The notes under the pieces were generated by a model that was not told the DNA's origin, did not search any database, and worked only from the letters and a program-made list of their open reading frames with translations. From Batillaria attramentaria (lineage: Eukaryota; Mollusca; Gastropoda; Batillariidae): DNA of 64,000 nt. Below, piece after piece: positions 35,796 through 47,418 of the stretch; within the stretch, counting starts at the first letter, position 1, and each line of letters opens with the position of its first letter. A program made the position numbers and the translations under genes. The stretch lies in assembly GCA_018292915.2 (NCBI GenBank), contig JACVVK020000452.1:233501-297500 (forward strand), given 5' to 3'.

Positions 35796-35971
35796 GTGGT
35801 GTTTGGGTGTTTGGGGGTTTAACGTCCTTTTTCCACCACATAGGGTGATATCAAACGACGGGGCAACGATGAAAACGTCAGCACAAATATTAGGCCCCAG
35901 CCGGGCTCGAAACTCATTGACGCGAGCATTAGAAGTCCAACGCTCTACCATTCGACCCACCCCGGCTCCCC
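35796..35971 (-). mobile_element. SINE-A, full length with 14-bp duplication
   Basis: Bounded by GTGGAACAAGTGCA at 35782-35795 and 35972-35985. Several single-base indels in body and head suggest age or sequencing noise. Confidence 0.9.
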
Positions 35972-36057
35972 GTGGAACAAGTGCATGTTAACGGTACGTA
36001 TTGCAATGGCAGTAGTTATAATAAATTAGAGCTACGACAGGAGAGAGAGAGAGGGGG

Positions 36058-36229
36058 GGGTGGTGTTGGGGGTTTAAACGTCCTTTTCCACCACATACGG
36101 GTGATATCAAAGACGGGGCAACGACTGATGAAAAAGCCAGCACAAATATTTGGCCCCAGCCGGGATACGAACTCACGACCAAGCATTAGAAGTCCAACGC
36201 TCTAACCATTCGGTCCACCCCGGCTCCCC
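36058..36229 (-). mobile_element. SINE-A, full length in a GA array
   Basis: Complete minus copy between GA dinucleotides, so any duplication is hidden. It carries a 4-bp insertion (CTGA) in CAACGATGAAAAAG. Confidence 0.88.
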
Positions 36230-36400
36230 GAGAGAGAGAGAGTGAGAGAGAGAGAGAGGAGAGAGAGGGAGGGTCTAAATGTACTCACAATACCCCCCCC
36301 CCCAAAAAAAAAAAAAAAAAAATAAATAAAAAAAAAATAAATAAAATAAAATAAATAAATAAATAAATGAATAAATAAAATAAAATAAAAATAAAAAATC
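36230..36400. repeat. GA array and A/AAT-rich low complexity
   Basis: (GA)n 36230-36270, C9, A21 and (AAAT)n to 36398. Confidence 0.9.
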
Positions 36401-37158
36401 CGCTGGGCTGCGCTAGGGCTCTGTCAAGGAAGTAACATGTAAGTAATAACCTAAACTTTGACACGTGCTGCGCGAATTATACAATCATGAGCATTATTAA
36501 AGAAGATAGTGCAGTTTTCTTGAGTAGACAGACGACAGTTACCGTAAAGGGAGTCAGTGTATGTATGTCGGAATGTTGAGGAGGTAGTGTGTAGATAGTA
36601 AGCCGACGTATGTCAGAATGGTTAGGACAGTGGAGCAGGAAGTGTTCGGCTGTCTCTGTTCAGTTCAGCTGTTCGCCTGCAGCCAAGTTTTTCACCGCGT
36701 GGTTACTAGAGCAAGACGGAAAAGGGAAGTAACTTCTCACCTTTTCATAAACCTCCATTTCAAACGACAAAAATTACTTCCCCTCGAAATTATACCCCTT
36801 TGACCCGACTAAATCGTGCGGTGCAAGATAGTAATCCACGTTTCATCTTCCCATGATTGCGTCAGGCGTTGTCTTATGTAAACAGGTTCGGTGAGTACCT
36901 ACCAAGATAAACTGGGACCCACTCCACTGGACTGCAAAACTTTGTCTTCCTTGCAAGATGGCGGCTGATAGAGTCGTTATCAGACTCAGTCAGAGATAAA
37001 AAACCATACGCTTATAGTCGGTCGCCGTGGACATGGTGTCAAGGGCAGTTTAAACCCAACACATGCGGCGTTTGATTACACGGGTCTGCGTGCACTGGAC
37101 CTGCAGTTTTCAGCGTGGTAACTGCTATCAGAGTGGCTGAATGATCATAAAGTCGTAC
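36401..37158. other. Unique stretch with a second AAGATGGCGGC
   Basis: GCAAGATGGCGGCTGATAGA at 36953-36972 matches a YY1-type/start context, but the frame stops after 13 codons with no good donor. Not called as a gene. Confidence 0.35.
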
Positions 37159-37169
37159 GCGTGTGTGTG

Positions 37170-37232
<63 letters not shown>

Positions 37233-37248
37233 AGTGTGTGTGTGTGTC

Positions 37249-37303
<55 letters not shown>

Positions 37304-37386
37304 TGAGAGAGAGAGAATAACTTTATTTGAAAACGGTGCAAGTTTTGGTCTTGCGACCAGTTTTCAAACTTGCCGTTTTGAAAACG
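37159..37386 (-). repeat. GT/GA arrays and repeat H module copy 5
   Basis: (GT)n 37159-37290 and (GA)n to 37317. Module 37317-37386 reads (minus) AAAACGGCAAGTTTG...CAAAACTTGCACCGTTTTCAAATAAAG. This copy has the best hairpin: AAAACGG..CAAGTTTTGGTC pairs with GACC...AAACTTGCCGTTTT around a TTGC loop (37330-37377). Confidence 0.75.
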
Positions 37387-37616
37387 AAACAAACAAACAG
37401 AGAGTGAGGAGAGAGAGAGCCCAAACCTAAGGAACAAAAACACTCCTGTCATTTTTTAACAACCACCTGATCTTTTCTATGACTGTGAATCTATGATTTT
37501 GATGTCAGTTTTCGTTCATGCTCAAATGTCAGCTGGCTCAAAGTCTACAAATGGCTTAGTTTAGTCATTGAAGGCCACAAGCTGTGAAAACATTCAATAA
37601 CCTTAGACCTGTTTGA

Positions 37617-37760
37617 AAGGAAGGAGAGGCGAAAGAAGGGGGGGGGGGAGTGAGGGGGAGGAGTACATGCACCTATTAAAAGGACGGAGGGTGGGAGAGG
37701 AGCGGGGACGGGGAGAAGGGCGTGGCAGGGGTGAGGGGGGAGGGAGGAGGGAGGAGGGCA
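37617..37760. repeat. G-rich polypurine tract
   Basis: About 140 bp, largely G and A, with more than ten runs of three or more G. Confidence 0.85.
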
Positions 37761-37877
37761 GCAAACCTATCAAGTATCAATAAGACTAAGATTTGCCGAA
37801 CTCAGCTGAAACTACAGACAAAAGACTGTTGAAAATCAGTGAATTTCCGCAGAAAAAAAAGCAATAACACTTCAAAC

Positions 37878-37881
<4 letters not shown>

Positions 37882-37950
<69 letters not shown>
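37882..37950. repeat. CA microsatellite
   Basis: About 34 CA units. Confidence 0.97.
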
Positions 37951-37952
<2 letters not shown>

Positions 37953-38320
37953 CGTTTAACAAGGTACTCCGTCCCAGTACAAACAATTGTAACTGCTAAA
38001 CTTACAATGCTGACTGAACCTCAATAGTTCATGACCGCAATGTTGGTTCCGGCTCAAAATAATTCAAACAGAATCATTGTACTGGTCCCACCGGGGTTCG
38101 CACATACAAGGACACGGTAGGCAGATTGAGAAAATCAAGTCAGAGCAGCCATGTGCCATTTTCCACAGCTTGTCCGGTACTTAAATTAACACTATACCTG
38201 ATCTGCTGCGACGTAAGGGGGATAATTTTAGGTCTCACCGGCAGCAAATTACTAGATCCAATGTCGGACGCGTCCATCTGCCACCAAGAAATCAGGTTGT
38301 GCGGGCCAGATTTAGCAGGA

Positions 38321-38541
38321 GGTGATGACAGGGTTTGGATAATTATGTATGATACAGTCGCCGGGTTGTATATTACAGTGTCAGCATTTGGTCGATTTTT
38401 ATTCGTGGTTGACTGAACTCTGACCATGGCCAACGTAGCTCTGTATGTGATGGTGATGGACTTAGGGTTTGGACAGTTATGTATTATACAGTCGCCGGAT
38501 TTAATATCAGAGTGCCAGCATTTGGTCGATTTATATTCAGA
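38321..38541 (+). repeat. Diverged tandem duplication, ~129 bp period
   Basis: 38321-38412 and 38450-38541 share GGGTTTGGA-A-TTATGTAT-ATACAGTCGCCGG and CAGCATTTGGTCGATTT. No shared reading frame. Confidence 0.7.
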
Positions 38542-38918
38542 GAGGGCAGGCGTTCAGTTGTGACCTCTCCTGTATAAATATCATGAAGTTTATTTCAAAG
38601 AATGGGCACTGGAACACTTTATTTGCCATCCACCCAGGCCTTCCTTTTCTGGTTTTCTCAGCTTTCTCCTTTATACAAGTGAACAAATCTGATTTCGTTT
38701 CTCAGTGTATCGCGTCACTTTGCACGCCACTTTCTGATTCTACTTTCTCCTCCATCTGGACAACTTTGCCACAATTTTGGATACAATTTTATTTCGTTAT
38801 CGTTTCGCGTCACTTTGTCAGAGTTTTGTTTATAATACTGAACAGCATCATTATAACCACTTATCTTTAGTTGTTAGACCACAAGAAAATCAGTGAATTC
38901 GCAGCCTACATGTACGGC
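38542..38918. other. Unique stretch
   Basis: A 95-codon plus frame (38583-38870) is hydrophobic but without family resemblance or start context. Not called. Confidence 0.35.
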
Positions 38919-38931
38919 TTTCACGAACCGG

Positions 38932-39081
38932 GGTGGTGGGTGTTTGGGGGTTTAACGTCCTTTTCCACCACATACGGGTGATATCAAAGACGGGGCAACG
39001 ATGAAAAAAGCCAGCACAAATATTTGGCCCCAGCCGGGATCGAACTCACGACCCGAGCATTAGAAGTCCAACGCTCTACCA
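38932..39081 (-). mobile_element. SINE-A, 5'-truncated, 13-bp duplication
   Basis: Bounded by TTTCACGAACCGG at 38919-38931 and 39082-39094. The head stops at CTCTACCA, so the first ~20 nt of the tRNA-like head were never inserted. A direct record of incomplete reverse transcription. Confidence 0.92.
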
Positions 39082-39094
39082 TTTCACGAACCGG

Positions 39095-39800
39095 AACGAA
39101 AGGAAAACACAGTTCGTATAAGTTGCTTCTAATGTTTACCACTGTACCACATTTTGCTCGTAAGTCAGTAAACTTTGCCCAGACACCCCGGCTAACCCCT
39201 CCCCAACCTCCTCCCCCCCCCCTCCCTCCACCCCAAAATGACCGCGGTGTCGAACATCGGTCCGCCACGCGCGTGCGCAGACACAAATGAGACACGTATC
39301 CCATGAACTAATGAATATTCATCACCCGCTCTCTGAGACGTGAATCCATTTCATGTAGCTCGGGTCAGAAATGAGATTATGCTAATTCGGCTGCGCGTGC
39401 TACCTTGTTTTTGAGAGGGTCCGGAGAAATTGAGATGGGAAAGGTGATACAGTTAGGTGGAGGCACTAAATTCTGGGTCGGGTGGTGTTGCTGTGAACTG
39501 AACCGGGAGTTGCACGTCTTGAAGGGATGAGGGTTTGATGAGGGGAAGGGAGAAGACTGTCGAAATCACTCATGTGTAACGGCCTGCGTGACTAGCGTGA
39601 AATAGAGTCCCTTGAAATTGTTTGCAAATCTTGAACAGAAGTCAGGGCTGGTGTCCGGAGGCGATGTGATTCAAAGAGGAGAGAGGACAATTTATTGATC
39701 TGAACTCATTTCCGGACAGAACGAAGTCCGGCCGCTGGAAACACTCGCTGCTCCTCAAATTTGAAAATGGAAACACTCGGTGCTACTGTTTGTGAACATG
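39095..39800. other. Unique stretch
   Basis: C-rich near 39195-39235. Nothing else recognised. Confidence 0.4.
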
Positions 39801-40095
39801 GTGCCTGTCTCTCCTTCAGTTCGTGTACACACGCACGCACATACATCAGGTGTGCACGCTACAAATCCCACGTTCATCTTTCGAAGAAAAGTAGGCTGTG
39901 GCCGGTGTCGTGGCAAACAAAAATACTGTCGCACGCACCAGAGTGAATAGCAGGGTGGAGGTTTGCACACAAAGTAGCGCCTAGCGGCAGCAGGCTTTCC
40001 CTACTTCGTCCACCAGCCCTGCGGCGCCTAGAGCATCTCATTAGAGATGGATACGTGCGCCGAGGAGAGGTCTACCTTACCATACCGTACCATAC
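39801..40095 (+). repeat. Dispersed repeat E, copy 1, CATAC-tailed
   Basis: About 295 bp, well conserved with 61063-61355. It begins GTGCCTGTCTC, includes ACTGTCGCACGCACCAGAGT and CAGCCCTGCGGCGCC, and ends in imperfect ACCAT/CATAC repeats. No inverted ends or tRNA head seen. Short tandem tail and fixed start suggest a retroposon (inference). Confidence 0.75.
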
Positions 40096-40245
40096 TTGTT
40101 TGTTTGTTCAGTTGTTTGTTTGTTTTTGTTATCGTGTAATGCAATGTATGCATTCAAGGAAGTTGGACTCCGTGACACAAAGATTTGTTAATATCTAAGC
40201 TTTGTGTTTTATTACCCTCCACACTTCTCCCCAGCCTGTTTTCGG

Positions 40246-40307
40246 GGGGGGGGGGGGGAGACAGAGACAGAGAGAGAGAGAGACAGAGACAGAGAGAGTG
40301 TGCGTGC

Positions 40308-40351
<44 letters not shown>
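40246..40351. repeat. G-run, GA and GT microsatellite
   Basis: G15, (GA)n with CAGA units, then (GT)n. Confidence 0.95.
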
Positions 40352-40354
<3 letters not shown>

Positions 40355-41730
40355 GTAAAATTACATGATGCTCTGTATTTTCGTTCTGTTTTGTTTTGTA
40401 ATGGGCTGTGGTTTGGACATAAAGTAGGGCTGCATACCATACCATTATGTAAAAATATCAAAACGAAGAATTTTCTATATCCAAAGATTCCCGCAACTCG
40501 CTTGCTGGTATCGCCACAGGAAACCAAGCTACACTGATGCGTTAATACGTTAGCCTGCATGCTGCAAGATCGCGAAGTGTAACGGTACCCGAAAAGTGCA
40601 TCCGTTTGATGCAGTCAAAACCTGGCTGCACGCCTTTCTGTACATAAGTAAGAGCTGACCGACATAACGTGAGAGCAAATTGCTACCAGGCTGTACGTGA
40701 CACAAGGACTCTTCAGCCTCGTCTACCTGTCTGACCGTGACTTCATTTAAAAATTGATGGCAAAACTATTCCTTTTCCTATATGTACATACATTTTGTGT
40801 TCAGTTGAAAGTGGGCGGTATTGCACATGCACCGCGCGTGATCCGTCTTTGATATTTTGTGTTTTGCCCCGTTCTTCCTTGACCCCAGAACGTGAGGACA
40901 CATAGGATGGGTAGGCTGGTGAACAAGCGAGTATACGGAGCGCGGCTACTGCTTTGGGAGACACTTTTCAAAGTGGCAATATGTCTATGTATGCGCGTCC
41001 AGTATGTGTACTGCGGAACTGCTGCTAAGGTTTAAAAATTACCAGTAGCGGTCGACATAAATGAGCGGTGGTAATAACGTTTGGAGATGTACATTATTTT
41101 TGTCGGGGCATCTTTCTGCTATAATTATGGGCAGTGCCCGCAAAATTACTCATAGCCTCATTTCCATGTAGGCCGTTGAATCTGCAATACCGGAGGCGGC
41201 AAAGTTATACCAAGGTCGCAAGGTCCAGCCGCAGCACTTCATTTGCGTAAAACGTTAGAGATTCAAAGGTCGCATTTTGCTGAACAGGAACACATAGAGG
41301 ATCATTTACATTCCGTAAATTTCACAAACAAATTTGTCAAGTAAAGCGCCATCAGGTAGGACGGGAGAAACTCCAACCGTGTCAAAACCGTGTTCTGACA
41401 GATGCTGCCCCTACTGAGTGAGTGGTCCTCCCAAAGTGTGTTTTAGAGCTTTATTAGTTTGAAATGTCGCCAGCGACCACGTGCGAGTTTCACTCAGACG
41501 GCCACTTTGCCGTAGTTGTAATCTCTCTGACACAAACCAGTCACTTCACTAACTAGTGAAGTGGCTGGCAGGCGGCTGTTTTCACTCATGCTTTGACTCA
41601 TATCTTAGCAACGACAGCCCCAAAAATGGTTCATATTTTGCACACATATGTTATCATGTTCATGGCACCGTGATAAGCCGAGGTCAGTCTGTGAGCTTAA
41701 AAAGATCTGCAAAGTTGCAGGTGTATATCC
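40352..41730. other. Unique stretch
   Basis: No gene or repeat relative recognised. Confidence 0.4.
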
Positions 41731-42140
41731 TTAAAGATCTAAGCTCCCAACAAAAAGCTTTCCGAAGTGTGAAAAAAAATTACAGAGTCGACCGTGCAAG
41801 CACAGTCAACTCTGTCACAGTTGCAGAGTTTTCAGCGCTTCGAGGACCCTTATAAAACCAGAGCACGAGTTTCCCGTGATATTATTTGGCTTTTGGTCAG
41901 TGAGCTAGACACACCGCTACAGTGTCTAGCGGATGTTGAGTGCTGCACGATCTTTCTCGCTCAGTGTCAAAACGCAAACTGAGCTGTGAAATCAGGCTGC
42001 CCTTGGCTTTTATAGGGGTTTCAGGGACGCTGAAAACTCTGCGACTGTGACAGAGTTGACTGTGCTTTGCACGGTCGACTCTGTAATTTTTTTTTTCTCC
42101 ACAATTCGGAAAGCTTTTTGTTGAGAGCTTAGATCTTTAA
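41731..42140. mobile_element. Fold-back element, complete copy (410 bp)
   Basis: Left arm from TTAAAGATCTAAGCTCCCAA through ACAGAGTCGACCGTGCAAG and GTCACAGTTGCAGAG. The right arm is its inverse, ending AGATCTTTAA. Arms are at least 110 bp with few mismatches and weaker pairing to TATAAAA. The ~150 bp centre has a smaller hairpin around GACAC/GTGTC (41910-41926). TTAA is at both termini. The arms encode the same peptide on both strands, which is an artefact of the palindrome. Class undecided; TTAA ends would fit piggyBac-type targets but the next bases do not. Confidence 0.8.
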
Positions 42141-42911
42141 TGCAGCAAGTTGTACCTTCGCACCGACACCTGCCCGCTGTAACGTCCTTCGTTCCCCGAC
42201 GATAAGATAAAGTGTGCATATTATCATATTCAAATCTCTGCGTGACGACCTCAGAATGGTGCACCTCTCCTCCTTGGGCCTTGCGCAAACACTGCTATGA
42301 ATTTTCTAAGGTCACTGACTGTCGTGTGTCCTTTTTTCTTTCTTTCTTTTTTCCAGCTCGCTGTTATCAAAGGCTATCTTGTAAGCACCCATTAAGAGCA
42401 CTCCACTAAACACTGCATTTCTTTTCACTCGCATGTCCTTAACAGAATTTAAACGACGACTGTGCATGCAAGTTTATTTAAAGAGCCAGGCTGAAGAGTC
42501 GCTATCTGCGAACACTTTAAATCAAATCATGTACTTCTTTCTTTTTTTCCTCCAGCGTGGTTTTTGTGTTTGAAATAACAGTGTGCGCGTTGATTGGAGG
42601 GAGGGAGGGAGGGAGGAGAATGCCACTTACGATGCACTACTGCTGTGTACCGAAAGAGGTGGTGCGCAATTTGTTTCCTCCGTTTGCTCGCTCCAAAGGT
42701 CGTTTTCTTAACTTTTTTTTTTAAATTCTTGTTTTTGGTTACAACATCAGTACATGTAACATTTCTTACTCATAACGTTCATGTATTTGATTAGGTACCA
42801 GAGTGCAAAAATACCAGTTTCATGGCATAAGAATATTTATACCATGTTGTAATACATAATACATAACGTAACATAATACATAACTTCTGATCAGTGAAAT
42901 TTGTGCTTTAC

Positions 42912-42915
<4 letters not shown>
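42141..42915. other. Unique stretch
   Basis: Short GGGA repeats near 42597-42615. Nothing else recognised. Confidence 0.4.
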
Positions 42916-42990
<75 letters not shown>

Positions 42991-43022
42991 CGAGAGAGAG
43001 AGAGAGGGGGGGGGGGGCGGGA
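42916..43022. repeat. GT/GA microsatellite and G-run
   Basis: (GT)n 42916-42987, (GA)n to 43006, then G11. Confidence 0.95.
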
Positions 43023-44132
43023 GGGGATATGAGCCATGTGTTATGTGACAAACTACGCAATTCCGAACCTGCCAGAGCATGACCATAAAAGGAAAAACTG
43101 TACACCTTAACTTTGTGGCTTCTAGTACTAGAGAAATTCGACTTCCTATGCTTATCTTGCACGACTAATGCGTTGCACTGAGACCAGCCCAGTCAGCGGC
43201 TTTGCTTTATAAATTAGTTAGCTTTGGGGTTGATATTACCGCGACGCGAGGCTTTGCGCTGCTCTGGTATGTTATATCTTGACATAAGTGACTGTTTTGA
43301 AGCTAACCCGTCGTTGAGCGCTTTCGATACCATGTTTTCCACAACGTTTTAGTACGCCAGACAACTCTTGTTGAGGCTTACATTTTTTTTTTTAAAGGAC
43401 ATTTCTCTTTAAGGATCGATTTCCTACGACAGCATTACAAACTCAGCGCTTCTTTCCCTCTCGCCCCTTCACCCCCTCCCCCCTGCCCCCCCCCCCCTTT
43501 GCCAAGCCCCCACCACGCTGACCCCGAAAACTCACCGAGAATACCGTTGCGTCAGCGATGTATCGGGAACCATATAACCTTGAAAGAGATTTTCAAAAAC
43601 GACACCTGAACGTAAAAAGAAAAGTTCACCATGTTGTCTTTCCACTCCAGCCTACAGCGCACTGTTTGCTCCGACCCTCCAACGACCCACGAGGCAGCAG
43701 CACCAAGACAGGGTACATATAATTATATACACTTACATGGCCACAATTTCAAATTCGATACCTACAGGCTGTTTGGTGTGGGGATTCTTAACAAACTACG
43801 TGTACCAGAAATGTGGAGTAACAACAACCGTCTTTATACATTGAGGGAAGGGACGGGGTGGGGGGGGGGGGGGGGGTCTGAGTACATATTTATACATGGG
43901 GGGGGGGGGGGGACTCAACAAACTGGTTTAAAAACAAGCAGAGGTGTAATCCTTTGATTATATAAACTTCGAGTTTTGGAGCCGGGATGGTCCATCTTTT
44001 GAGACGAAGGATGGGAAAGTGAAAGTTATATGTTTCCCTTGGTGCTTAAGTTTCGGGAGGAAAAAGGGGGATGTAGGGTAAGAGTAGGGATGGAGGGGGA
44101 GCTGTTTCTCAAAGCGTCATCGTCACTGTCCC
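43023..44132. other. Unique stretch with G-runs
   Basis: C-rich 43458-43500; G18 near 43859-43877 and G13 near 43898-43912. A GGAGCCGGGATGG at 43979 resembles the first bases of SINE-A only. Confidence 0.35.
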
Positions 44133-44211
<79 letters not shown>

Positions 44212-44226
44212 GCACGCACGCACCCA

Positions 44227-44258
<32 letters not shown>

Positions 44259-44286
44259 CACACACCACACACACACACACACACAC
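44133..44286. repeat. AC/GCAC microsatellite
   Basis: (AC)n to 44206, (GCAC)n to 44260, (AC)n to 44286. Confidence 0.97.
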
Positions 44287-44631
44287 GTGTGCTGGGATCT
44301 ATACATCTTAGGATCACCTCCCCTTACAAACACAGTTTTCTCCCCTGCAGCGTCCAAGGTTTAATGTTCGGGTTTTCGTTATCGTTGATATCCCTTCAAA
44401 TCCTCGAATGAATCTTATCAATGTACGTACAGGCTTCTATAAGAGCGTGGATATTATTACGTCTTTGCCAGCTTATGTTGCGCTTTATTACCTTGCGTCT
44501 TGGAAAGCTACTGGGAAACAATAGACACAAAGACATACCGACGTTTCAATGCATCAGCTTCATCAGGACAAACGGGAGACAACTCTAACAAACAAAAGAT
44601 CAACTCTTAGACTCTCACCACACACTGTTCC

Positions 44632-44632
<1 letters not shown>

Positions 44633-44700
<68 letters not shown>
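44633..44700. repeat. CA microsatellite
   Basis: About 34 CA units. Confidence 0.97.
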
Positions 44701-44701
<1 letters not shown>

Positions 44702-44966
44702 GCTTCCTTATCAGCATATCTCCGATCATAACTGGCTCTTCCAGATAAGGTTTCGTAACTGGCGGCATGACTGACATCAAGTATCTAAAACACAGACAGT
44801 GTTTTCGGCAAAAACAACGACAAAGTCGAATGAAATACTCATTTACCAGACAAACAAACCTGACAAACAAGTTTCCGCTAACCACATTAAAAGCTCAACG
44901 ACTGAATCACGCGCCACAGTGCGCTCGACCTGAGGAAGAATTCTCTTTAACGGGACATGTACTAAC

Positions 44967-45486
44967 TTTTTTTTTTTTTCTTTTTTTTTCTTTTTTTTTT
45001 TTTGCTGCCCCAACTCCTTTTGCCAGCTCCAGTGGTGTTCCTCCCAGGTCATGGGTGGAATCCACGGAGGGCTCGAAGGCTGGGGCAATTTTTATTATGC
45101 ATGATGATGGAGATGAGGATGATGGTAAGATGATGCTATGGAGGTCCATGTGGTTTGGGACTGCGGGACAGGGCCGCATTCCACGCTTCCTGTCATAAAT
45201 ATCCCGGCGTTTACCAGGCCCGGGAACTACGGCACCTGCGGTGCCGGCCGTGTAATCATCCACATCATAAGACGTGTCATACCAAGGGAAGCACCCCCAA
45301 AGTCGCACCCGTGAAGTGGGTGAAGCTCGGCTGTGTGGCAACAGCCTCCCCATTGGGCCCATAGCACACCCGCTCTGGGTAGGAGCCGACCTAGGTAGGA
45401 AAAATCCCGCTTGCCTCGGCTGGGATTCGAACCCGGGTCTCCCGGTCCATGGTCCGAAGTGCTAACCACTACACTACGGGGGCCGG
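44967..45486 (-). mobile_element. SINE-C, full length, poly(A)-tailed
   Basis: Minus strand starts CCGGCCCCCGTAGTGTAGTG with A-box TAGTGTAGTGGTTAGCAC as in tRNA-Val, then B-box GGGTTCGAATCCC. A long body includes GTAGGAGCCGACC inverse, ATAAATATCCCGGC inverse and CAGGGCCGCATTCC inverse. It ends with an A-rich tail (44967-45002 as T). Another T23 run (45487-45509) lies on the head side, so the element is bracketed by A tracts. Frames of 69-151 codons here are SINE-derived. Confidence 0.9.
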
Positions 45487-45509
45487 TTTTTTTTTTTTTT
45501 TTTTTTTTT

Positions 45510-45873
45510 CAAGCTCATAATTTGACCTCGGCTGCTGATGATGGCGAAAGAATGATACTGTCAGGACACTCGTAGAATTACAGATTTCTGTGGGGCCTCC
45601 GTTGCTAAGACACAAGCCAAAATATACGTCTTCTGGTTTGCCCTATACCGCGGGCGTATCGAGCGTTTGAACTAACACATTACTGACAGGTGACACTCAG
45701 TGTACGTACAGAGAAAAACAAAAAGACGGGGGTCTAACGCATAAAAAGAGTCTAGGCTGGCCTGAGACCTGGCTCTAGTCTCAGACTTAGGGACTATCAT
45801 CAGCGGGTATTACCGTTTTTCAGCTACAGTTTTGTTTGATGTTCTTAGACTAAGGAACAAGTGTAACTTAAAC
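45510..45873. other. Unique stretch
   Basis: Nothing recognised. Confidence 0.4.
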
Positions 45874-46222
45874 GGGTTAATGTCATCTTTGCTAAGTCAG
45901 CTTATGTTCTGGAAGAGTTTCGCTCGTGAGTGCGCCTGTATCCTCGAAATTCTCTATGTTGATGATTAGTACAGCTGTTAAGGCGATACCGATGTTGTTT
46001 ACACTTTGCGCGATCGGTCGCATTCAAATTCTACGGCTGTTGTGACACTACAGGAGCCGCGGCGCTCAGTGTGGTCGCTGCGTCATCGAGTACGCTTCTG
46101 TTGGCTCAGTGCCAGCATTGCAGACGCTGTCACTGCCCAGGTGCCTAAGTGGTGTGATGATAGATACTCGGAAAAAGCTCGGAACAGATCTGTAAGCATA
46201 ATAACGGTAGCATTAGCCCCTT
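45874..46222 (+). repeat. Dispersed repeat F, copy 2
   Basis: Plus-strand counterpart of 245-545. Shares GGGTTAATG-CATCTTTGC, GCGCCTGTA, GATGATTAGTACAGCT, GTTGTTTACACTTTGCGCGA, GCGCTCAGTGTGGT and CAGACGCTGTCAC-GCCCAGGTG. The shared 73-104 codon frames do not align as proteins. Confidence 0.65.
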
Positions 46223-46844
46223 TTTAAAAGAAATTTAAAAAAAATAAATAAAAGTTCAGTGACTCATCCTACATCGCGAGCAATATTTCTTAATTCAAAC
46301 ACGCGTGAAGTTTTAAGCTCCAATCACGGGTTAAACCCTAAATCAAACCCTGAAGTATTGTTCTCATTTTCGAAGTTAGTTTCTGCACATAAAAGGAATA
46401 TGCAAAATACATGAATGTTTATACATCGTAAGCAGACAGCTGCCTACCACTTTGAAAGGGTACAGTCTCGCCCTTTTCTCTAGCAAGATTTATGTTTCTG
46501 TTTGGGGAGAGTTACTCATTTGATTTACGTACGGGTTAAATGCACTTTCACGGGCAGTACGCAAACTGCCTTGAGTGCCAGTCAAGTTTAGGGTTGCATG
46601 TCCACAAGACCACAACACAAATTTATTAAACCAAGGAGACAAGTATGTGGCTACACCCACGTGCAAATATTAATTCAATTCGATTCAGTTCAATTCAGCT
46701 TAAATTACTTTGTTAATCCCAGTAGGGAAATTATAGGCCACCATAAAACATGATAATAAGACATAACAATAACAAATAGAACTTGCACTAACAGAAGCCT
46801 CAGTCACGCACACAAGTAAATCTTGCACACAAGCGCACACAAGC
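46223..46844. other. Unique stretch
   Basis: Nothing recognised. Confidence 0.4.
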
Positions 46845-46847
46845 GCG

Positions 46848-46937
<90 letters not shown>
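46845..46937. repeat. GC then AC microsatellite
   Basis: (GC)6 directly followed by (AC)40. Confidence 0.97.
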
Positions 46938-46940
<3 letters not shown>

Positions 46941-47027
46941 CCGTGCAAGTCCAAAGCACTCACGCTCTTAAGATATAAAACCACTCACAAACATAATTAT
47001 ATGTGAAACACTCGCACACTCATAAAT

Positions 47028-47418
<391 letters not shown>

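Noticed and set aside
36953..36999. Second CAAGATGGCGGC start-like context
   Set aside because: The frame stops after 13 codons without a consensus donor.
41556..42288. Two frames on opposite strands sharing a KDLSSQQKAF...VNSVTVAEFSA peptide
   Set aside because: The peptide match is produced by the inverted arms of the fold-back element, not by homologous genes.
44843..45469. Frames of 69-151 codons on both strands
   Set aside because: They lie in SINE-C; equivalent frames recur at 55.9-56.4 kb with the other copy.
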